DNA of 35,303 bases from Mucilaginibacter sp. (GTDB lineage Bacteria; Bacteroidota; Bacteroidia; Sphingobacteriales; Sphingobacteriaceae): contig JAESTD010000141.1 in NCBI GenBank assembly GCA_016763755.1, positions 1 through 35,303 on the forward strand. The letters run 5' to 3'. Of this stretch, positions 27,800 to 35,303 are shown piece by piece (position 1 is the stretch's first letter; every line of letters begins with the position of its first letter). Position numbers and translations under genes: made by a program. The notes beneath the pieces were generated by a model. It saw only the letters and a program-made list of their open reading frames with translations, had not been told where the DNA came from and did not search any database.

Positions 27800-27913
27800 A
27801 TGAAAAGTCTGATTTATTTAGCCCAACAAAACACATCGCAAGCCCAATCGGGTACCCTTACTGTATACAACCCATTTAACGGCTGTATTTGTATGTGTTG
27901 CTGCTGCTGTTGA
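27800..27913 (+). CDS. Candidate Cys-rich leader peptide, 37 aa (MKSLIYLAQQNTSQAQSGTLTVYNPFNGCICMCCCCC)
   Basis: ATG 8 nt after riboswitch P1; 7 Cys in the last 9 codons (TGT ATT TGT ATG TGT TGC TGC TGC TGT TGA). Below the size cutoff of the supplied ORF track. Confidence 0.65.
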   Translation: MKSLIYLAQQNTSQAQSGTLTVYNPFNGCICMCCCCC

Positions 27914-27916
27914 TGC

Positions 27917-29343
<1,427 letters not shown>

Positions 29344-29378
29344 AGACCTTCTATTAGTTTTTTAGTTTTTAAAGTGAT

Positions 29379-29413
29379 AGTTACAGGGGGCGGGCAACCG
29401 CTCCCCGATAACT
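29379..29413 (+). promoter_or_regulatory. GNRA-tetraloop hairpin in the metY-metX intergenic region
   Basis: AGTTA-ca-GGGGGCGG-GCAA-CCGC(t)CCCC-ga-TAACT. Confidence 0.6.
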
Positions 29414-29425
29414 GAAAAAGAAGAA

Positions 29426-30481
29426 ATGAGTACACAAACCTTTACTTATACAGGAACTTTCGAACTTGAATCGGGCCGTAAACTACAGGGTATTGAAATA
29501 GGTTACAATACTTACGGCACCCTCAACAAAAACCGGGATAATGTAGTGTGGGTATGCCATGCCCTCACTGCTAATTCCGATGTTTTTGATTGGTGGAAAG
29601 GCCTTTTCGGCCCGGAAGACCACTTTAATCCTGATGAACATTTTATTATATGTGCCAACGTTCTGGGGTCGCCATATGGCACTGTCAATCCTTTAAGCAC
29701 GAACCCGGCTACAGGGCAGCCCTATTTCCTGGCTTTTCCGGATTACACCATCAGGGATATTGTAAAGGCACATCAGTTACTTGCCAATCATTTAGGGATC
29801 GATAAAATTGAAATATTATTAGGTGGTTCTTTAGGCGGCCAGCAAGCATTAGAATGGAGCATCATCGAGCAGGATCGTATCAAAAATTTGATATTGATAG
29901 CAACCAACGCCAATCACTCACCTTGGGGCATTGCTTTTAACGAATCGCAACGTTTGGCCATCAGTGCCGACCGTACTTTCCAGGCTGGCAGTATCGATGG
30001 TGGCGCCAAAGGTTTAAAAGCAGCAAGAAGCATTGCGCTCCTATCATACCGTAATTACAAAACTTACGGCATTACCCAGCAAGAAGACAGTGACGAAACA
30101 CCGGAGACCTATAAAGCGGTAAGTTATCAAAACTATCAGGGACAAAAACTGGTTAACCGTTTTAATGCTTATAGTTACTGGTACCTCTCAAAAGCAATGG
30201 ATTCGCACAATGTAGGCCGCGGTCGTGGTAGTGTGGATAAGGCTTTAGGATTGGTAAAAGCGCGCACCTTGGTTATCGGCATAAAATCTGACGTGTTGTT
30301 CCCTATCGAGGAGCAACAGTATCTGTTCAGGCATATACCTAAATCGGCATTCGCCGAGTTAGACTCGTTTTATGGTCACGATGGTTTCCTGATAGAAACC
30401 GAAGACCTTACAAAGGTTATCACATCCTTCCTGAAAACGGATGTAAAGGGAAAAATTATTGAATTACAAAAAATAGCTTAA
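29426..30481 (+). CDS. metX: Homoserine O-acetyltransferase
   Basis: 'NANVLGSPYGTVNP'-type motif (CANVLGSPYGTVNPLS), GGSLGGQQALEW, 'YGHDGFLIE'. Confidence 0.95.
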   Translation: MSTQTFTYTGTFELESGRKLQGIEIGYNTYGTLNKNRDNVVWVCHALTANSDVFDWWKGLFGPEDHFNPDEHFIICANVLGSPYGTVNPLSTNPATGQPYFLAFPDYTIRDIVKAHQLLANHLGIDKIEILLGGSLGGQQALEWSIIEQDRIKNLILIATNANHSPWGIAFNESQRLAISADRTFQAGSIDGGAKGLKAARSIALLSYRNYKTYGITQQEDSDETPETYKAVSYQNYQGQKLVNRFNAYSYWYLSKAMDSHNVGRGRGSVDKALGLVKARTLVIGIKSDVLFPIEEQQYLFRHIPKSAFAELDSFYGHDGFLIETEDLTKVITSFLKTDVKGKIIELQKIA

Positions 30482-31716
30482 TGAGCAAGAAACTTACCAT
30501 TGGCCTCTTCGGCTTCGGCGTTGTTGGCCAGGGATTGTACGATATTATCAAAACAAAGAACCTTAATCTGGAGATCGTAAAGATCGCTATCAAAAATCCT
30601 GAAAAAGACCGCTCCCTACCAAAAGAGTTGTTCACTACCAACAGGGATGAAATACTCAACAACCCCGAAATCAACACGGTTGTTGAATTGATAAATGATA
30701 CTGAAGCCGCGTTCGAAATTGTATCACGTGCTTTAAGTTCAGGCAAAAATGTGGTATCAGCGAGCAAGAAAATGATCGCTACCTATCTAAGTGAACTGAT
30801 CGAATTGCAACACAAGCATGGAACATCATTATTATATGAAGGTTCAGTTTGTGGCAGTATCCCAATCATCCGTAACCTGGAAGAATATTACGATAATGAA
30901 TTACTGCACTCTATCAGCGGTATCTTTAACGGATCATCAAATTACATTCTCTCAAAAGGATTTATAGAGGGACTGGACTATGCATCGGCCCTTAAACAAG
31001 CACAAGACCTTGGCTTTGCCGAAACCGACCCAACTATGGATGTTGGTGGCTACGACGCAAAATATAAACTCATCATTGCGGCATCACATGCTTATGGCGT
31101 GGTTATCGATCCTAAAGATGTATTGAATGTTGGTATTCAGAATCTATCAGCCAAAGACCTGCAGTACGCACGCGAAAAGAACCTGAAGATAAAACTGGTG
31201 CCGGTGGCTAAAGAGTTGGACGACCGCCACGTAACATTATTTGTATTACCCAAGTTTGTTACCGAGAGCGAATTTCTTTACAATGTGGAGTACGAGTACA
31301 ACGGCGTAACCGTACAAGCTGCATTTGCAGATCAGCAATTCTTTTTCGGTAAAGGGGCAGGTGGCCATCCCACCGGCTCTGCAGTATTGTCTGATATTGC
31401 GGCGCTACGCTATAATTATGCCTACGAATACAAAAAGGCTAAAGCTGATAATAACCGACTGCAATTCACTAACAACGTAGACATCAACGTTTACTTGCGC
31501 TATGAGGATGAATCATTAGTTGAGGCATTAGCGTTTAAACACATCCACGAGCGATTCTATTCGGGCAGTTATAAATTTGTTATCGGTAAGATCAATCTGC
31601 AAAAGCTGATCGATAATCAACAGCAAATAGCTGATACCGGTGCATTTGTTGCTTTCGCCGATCAGCTCTCAGGCGTTACTTTGGCCGAGAGTAAATTGCA
31701 AGCGGCCGAAGCCTAA
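30481..31716 (+). CDS. hom: Homoserine dehydrogenase
   Basis: 'IGLFGFGVVGQGLYDII', 'VVSASKKMIATY', 'GSVCGSIPIIRNLEEYYDNELLHSISGIFNGSSNYIL', 'GFAETDPTMDVGGYDAKYKL'. Starts on the last base of the metX stop. Confidence 0.95.
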   Translation: MSKKLTIGLFGFGVVGQGLYDIIKTKNLNLEIVKIAIKNPEKDRSLPKELFTTNRDEILNNPEINTVVELINDTEAAFEIVSRALSSGKNVVSASKKMIATYLSELIELQHKHGTSLLYEGSVCGSIPIIRNLEEYYDNELLHSISGIFNGSSNYILSKGFIEGLDYASALKQAQDLGFAETDPTMDVGGYDAKYKLIIAASHAYGVVIDPKDVLNVGIQNLSAKDLQYAREKNLKIKLVPVAKELDDRHVTLFVLPKFVTESEFLYNVEYEYNGVTVQAAFADQQFFFGKGAGGHPTGSAVLSDIAALRYNYAYEYKKAKADNNRLQFTNNVDINVYLRYEDESLVEALAFKHIHERFYSGSYKFVIGKINLQKLIDNQQQIADTGAFVAFADQLSGVTLAESKLQAAEA

Positions 31717-31734
31717 CTAAAAATGCTGCATAAT

Positions 31735-31770
31735 TAAAAAGCCGTTCAGGAAATCCTGAACGGCTTTTTT
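31735..31770 (+). terminator. Intrinsic terminator of the met/hom operon
   Basis: AAAAAGCCGTTCAGG-aaat-CCTGAACGGCTTTTTT. Confidence 0.92.
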
Positions 31771-31793
31771 GTTGGTATGGGTGCCTAAAAAAG

Positions 31794-31818
31794 AAAGGCT
31801 TCCGTTCGGAAGCCTTTT
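31794..31818. terminator. Second intrinsic terminator between convergent genes
   Basis: AAAGGCTTCC-gttc-GGAAGCCTTTT; A-run on the left gives a T-run for the minus-strand gene. Confidence 0.8.
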
Positions 31819-31854
31819 GTAGAACTCACAAATTAAATTAACTATATTCCTGTA

Positions 31855-33318
31855 CTATAAACTTCTGTTTGAGTCCCATTTTTCGAGGTAATGGGCTACC
31901 CTGCTTACAAATGAGCCACCTAACGCGCCGTCCACCACGCGGTGATCGTATGATAATGAAAGGAACATCATATGTCTGATAGCGATTGCATCACCCTTAG
32001 GCGTTTCTATAACGGCAGGTTTCTTTTTAATCGCACCTACCGCTAATATGGCCACCTGAGGTTGGTTTATAATAGGTGTGCCCATCACGTTACCAAAAGA
32101 GCCCACGTTGGTTATTGTAAAAGTACCTTCGCGAACATCATCAGGTTGCAGCTTGTTGCCACGCGCCCGGTTCGCCAGATCGTTAACTGCTTTGGTTAGA
32201 CCTAACAAGTTTAACTCGTCGGCTTTTTTAATAACAGGTACAATAAGGTTACCACTTGGTAAAGCGGTGGCCATACTGATATTGATATCCTTTTTCTTGA
32301 TGATCTGTGTACCATTTACGGATACGTTGATCATCGGAAAATCTTTGATAGCCTTAACAACTGCCTCAATAAATATCGGGGTAAAAGTTATTTTTTCTCC
32401 TTCGCGCTTCTCAAATGAATTTTTAACACGTTCGCGCCATAAAACCAACTCGGTAACATCGGCCTCAACAAATGATGTAACGTGCGGCGATGTTTGTTTG
32501 CTAAACACCATATGGTCGGCGATAAGCTTACGCATCCGATCCATTTCTATGATCTCCTGCCCACCTGATACTGATGCGGTAGAACCACTCGCAGCTTCGG
32601 ACTTTGGAGCTTCATTAGAACCGCCAGATGCTGAAGATACTTGACCCGGCTTTGGCTCCGTTGTTTGCGGTTGTTGTGGCACAGAAGCATTTGCGCCAAC
32701 CTGCGTGGTTTGCTGATCTGTAAAGTTTAATGTTGATTTGCTTTTAATACCACGGCTTTGGATGTATTCCAGCAGGTCGTCTTTTGTAAGGCGGCCTTCC
32801 GCGCCTGTTCCTGGTATACCGTCAAGTTCATTATTGCTGATACCTTCCTGCATGGCAATATTTTTTACCAGTGGCGAGTAAAAGCGATTTTCATATTTCA
32901 CGCCATCTGTTACAGATGCATTTTGTCCTTTTTGTTCGAGTTGGTCTATGCCAGGGATAACTTCAGATGCTTCAGTTACCTTTTCCGGTTGTTCATTAAC
33001 TTCAGTTGTTTCAACGGCCGGTTGCTCAGGTGCTTTTTCTTCAGCAACAACGTGTGGTGTCGCGTCTTCTTCGGGACCTTCGGTTTCTATAACAGCTATA
33101 ACAGACCCTACCTGCACTACATCATCCTCTTTGCAAAGCTGTTCAATTAATTTTCCAGATACCGGAGAAGGTACTTCTGAGTCTACTTTATCAGTAGCGA
33201 TCTCCATAACTGCCTCGTCTGCTTCAATATAATCTCCTGGTTTTTTATTCCATTTAATTATGGTTGCTTCTGCAACACTTTCACCCATTTTCGGCAGTAA
33301 TAATTGGTATTTGGCCAT
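31855..33318 (-). CDS. Dihydrolipoamide acyltransferase (E2) of a 2-oxoacid dehydrogenase complex
   Basis: Lipoyl domain 'EIATDKVDSEVPSPVSG', PSBD 'SPLVKNIAMQEGI...GTGAEGRLTKDDLLEYI', catalytic 'LSLSYDHRVVDGALGG'. Confidence 0.93.
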   Translation of the reverse strand: MAKYQLLLPKMGESVAEATIIKWNKKPGDYIEADEAVMEIATDKVDSEVPSPVSGKLIEQLCKEDDVVQVGSVIAVIETEGPEEDATPHVVAEEKAPEQPAVETTEVNEQPEKVTEASEVIPGIDQLEQKGQNASVTDGVKYENRFYSPLVKNIAMQEGISNNELDGIPGTGAEGRLTKDDLLEYIQSRGIKSKSTLNFTDQQTTQVGANASVPQQPQTTEPKPGQVSSASGGSNEAPKSEAASGSTASVSGGQEIIEMDRMRKLIADHMVFSKQTSPHVTSFVEADVTELVLWRERVKNSFEKREGEKITFTPIFIEAVVKAIKDFPMINVSVNGTQIIKKKDINISMATALPSGNLIVPVIKKADELNLLGLTKAVNDLANRARGNKLQPDDVREGTFTITNVGSFGNVMGTPIINQPQVAILAVGAIKKKPAVIETPKGDAIAIRHMMFLSLSYDHRVVDGALGGSFVSRVAHYLEKWDSNRSL

Positions 33319-33361
33319 AAGTAAACAATATATCTATCCCCAAAATTAGGGAAATGAAATC

Positions 33362-34609
33362 TTAAGTAGTAGTTTCTTTAATTAAAGTATCCAACATAAA
33401 AAATGCCGCTACGGCACTTCGCTCAATGTTTTGCACCCGCTTATTACCGAATGTGAATTTCTTTGCCTCCGTTTTATTTGCATTTGCAACAGCTATCCAC
33501 ACGGTACCTACCGGCTTATCTTCCGTACCACCATCGGGGCCCGCAATTCCTGTTATCGCCACTGCATAATCCGACTTAAACTGGCGCAAAGCACCCTCAA
33601 CCATTTCAGTAACAGTTTGTTCGCTAACCGCACCGTGTTGATATAGAGTTTCTTCTTTAACTCCTAATACACTTTGTTTTAAATCGTTTGAGTAGGTAAC
33701 ACCACCACCCAAATAAACCGCTGACGAGCCGGGATGCTGTGTTAATAAATGAGACAAATACCCACCTGTACAACTTTCGGCTACAGATAGGGTTAATCCT
33801 CTCTTTTGCATTTCATCAAGGATCACCTTTTCTATAGGCTTATCTTCTTCAGCAATTACATTTATCCCTACCCGCTCAACTATACGTGCTGCAAAAGTTT
33901 CTATCTGCTGTTTTAAAAGTGCCTCGTTTTCACCGTCGCCACTCAAACGCAGACGTACCTGACCCATTTTTGGCAAATAAGCCAACTTTATATTAGGCGG
34001 CAGGCTATCTTCAATGTCAGCGATCTTCTCTGCCAGGTATGACTCTCCCTCACCTGCTGTAAGAATGGTTTTATGAACAATAACCGGTAGTTTTAAAACA
34101 CTTTTCAGCTTTGGCGCAACCTGGTCCTGCATCATGTATTGCATCTCAAATGGCACACCCGGCATTGATACATAGATCTTACCTGCTTCATTAAACCACA
34201 TCCCAGGAGCAGTACCATTATTATTCAATATTACCTCGCAGTTTTGAGGCACCTGGGCCTGCAATCGGTTAACATCAAGCATTGGGCGATTGTACCGTTT
34301 AAAAATGTCTAATACGTTATTTAAAGCATCATGGTTTAAAACCAGCGGTACGTTAAAATATTCAGCAAGGGTTTGCTTGGTTATATCATCTTTAGTAGGC
34401 CCCAATCCACCTGTTATCAGGATAATATCAACACGGGCTGCCGCTTCGGCAAGGGCTTTTAAAATATGCTCTCGGCTGTCAGACACGGATGAAATCTGCT
34501 TAACCCTTATCCCTTCCCGATTAAGCAATTGCGCCATCCAGGCAGAGTTTGTATCTACAATTTGTCCTATTAATATTTCGTCGCCAATGGTTATTATTTC
34601 TGCCAGCAT
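33362..34609 (-). CDS. cinA: CinA family protein (competence/damage-inducible, NMN amidase)
   Basis: 'AEIITIGDEILIGQIVDTNSAWMA', 'TGGLGPTKDDITK', 'SVAESCTGGYLSHLLT', 'AITGIAGPDGGTEDKPVGTVWIA'. Confidence 0.95.
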   Translation of the reverse strand: MLAEIITIGDEILIGQIVDTNSAWMAQLLNREGIRVKQISSVSDSREHILKALAEAAARVDIILITGGLGPTKDDITKQTLAEYFNVPLVLNHDALNNVLDIFKRYNRPMLDVNRLQAQVPQNCEVILNNNGTAPGMWFNEAGKIYVSMPGVPFEMQYMMQDQVAPKLKSVLKLPVIVHKTILTAGEGESYLAEKIADIEDSLPPNIKLAYLPKMGQVRLRLSGDGENEALLKQQIETFAARIVERVGINVIAEEDKPIEKVILDEMQKRGLTLSVAESCTGGYLSHLLTQHPGSSAVYLGGGVTYSNDLKQSVLGVKEETLYQHGAVSEQTVTEMVEGALRQFKSDYAVAITGIAGPDGGTEDKPVGTVWIAVANANKTEAKKFTFGNKRVQNIERSAVAAFFMLDTLIKETTT

Positions 34610-34610
34610 A

Positions 34611-35303
34611 TTAGTTAAAGCCTGGGTTGTTGGTGTAATCGCTCCGTTTACTTAATTTAAGATCTTGCAATATGGTCGACTTAACCTTTAATGTAACATT
34701 GTATGATTTGTAAAAACCAAAAGGCAGCCAGTTAATGGAAAGATCCCAGCAACGCAGATCGCGATAAATTGCAAACGAGGTTGCATCAGATAATTTCCCG
34801 GCCTTAAGGTCATAAGTGGTGTTATACTGTATTTTCCACTTTTGGGTTAGGCTAACATCGCCGCTTATCATCAGGGTATTACCTGTAGTACCTTTATTGG
34901 TGTAATTGTTAAAATACGAAAAGCTATAATTAAGCGATAAGTTCCACGGTACATTGAAATCCATATAAGCACCGGGGTCACCATTCATTAAAGCTAAGCG
35001 TTGCGCCTGGTCTGGCGACATCGTTTGCAGCGAAGTACCCGGGGGTAGTTGCGTTTTTTTAGGAGAAAAAGTTGATGAATTTAAACTCGAACTCATGGAC
35101 AATGTAAAGTTTGTTAAAGTCGGGAATTTCCCCTCGTCCCAGGTATAACGGTTTATTTGTCGCGCATATTTGAATATAGATGCTGACGTGATGGAATCCC
35201 GCACTACGGTAACGTACGGATCTAACGATCCGCTGAAACTTAAGTTAACTTTCTGGTTAAAAATAGACGTGTGCCCGTTAAATGATATCGGCGATAACTT
35301 TAA
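34611..35303 (-). CDS. C-terminal part of an LptD-like outer-membrane LPS assembly protein (5' end outside window)
   Basis: Frame stays open to the window edge (LKLSPISFNGHTSIFNQKVNLSFSGSLDPYVTVVRDSITSAS...) with beta-barrel-like alternation to the stop at 34611. Confidence 0.75.
   Translation of the reverse strand, partial: LKLSPISFNGHTSIFNQKVNLSFSGSLDPYVTVVRDSITSASIFKYARQINRYTWDEGKFPTLTNFTLSMSSSLNSSTFSPKKTQLPPGTSLQTMSPDQAQRLALMNGDPGAYMDFNVPWNLSLNYSFSYFNNYTNKGTTGNTLMISGDVSLTQKWKIQYNTTYDLKAGKLSDATSFAIYRDLRCWDLSINWLPFGFYKSYNVTLKVKSTILQDLKLSKRSDYTNNPGFN

Overview
The window is a 35.3-kb chromosomal segment that looks like Bacteroidota, probably Sphingobacteriaceae (Mucilaginibacter/Pedobacter-like). 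This is judged from TAnnTTTG/TTTG-type promoters, A/T-rich start regions without clear Shine-Dalgarno sites, and gene content. Most of it is core or housekeeping sequence: gyrA followed by two TPR genes, hemF, the futalosine menaquinone genes mqnE and mqnA, cinA, a 2-oxoacid dehydrogenase E2, the end of an LptD-like gene, and a methionine/homoserine cluster (metB-like, metY-like, metX, hom). No phage, IS element, CRISPR array, rRNA or tRNA could be supported. The most unusual part is the ~480-bp leader between the metB-like and metY-like genes. It holds a SAM-I-clan riboswitch, then an unannotated 37-codon ORF, MKSLIYLAQQNTSQAQSGTLTVYNPFNGCICMCCCCC, in which 7 of the last 9 residues are Cys. 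RNA hairpins follow, and then the metY-like start. This looks like a dual SAM plus cysteine sensing leader, i.e. a polycysteine attenuation-type uORF. Other notable items are a kynureninase gene interrupted by one in-frame amber codon (CAG to TAG likely), two intergenic inverted arrays of degenerate 8-bp units that run into start and stop codons, a 21-bp inverted repeat with an interleaved direct repeat, and a GNRA-capped hairpin before metX. No searches or folding programs were run; all structures were paired by eye.
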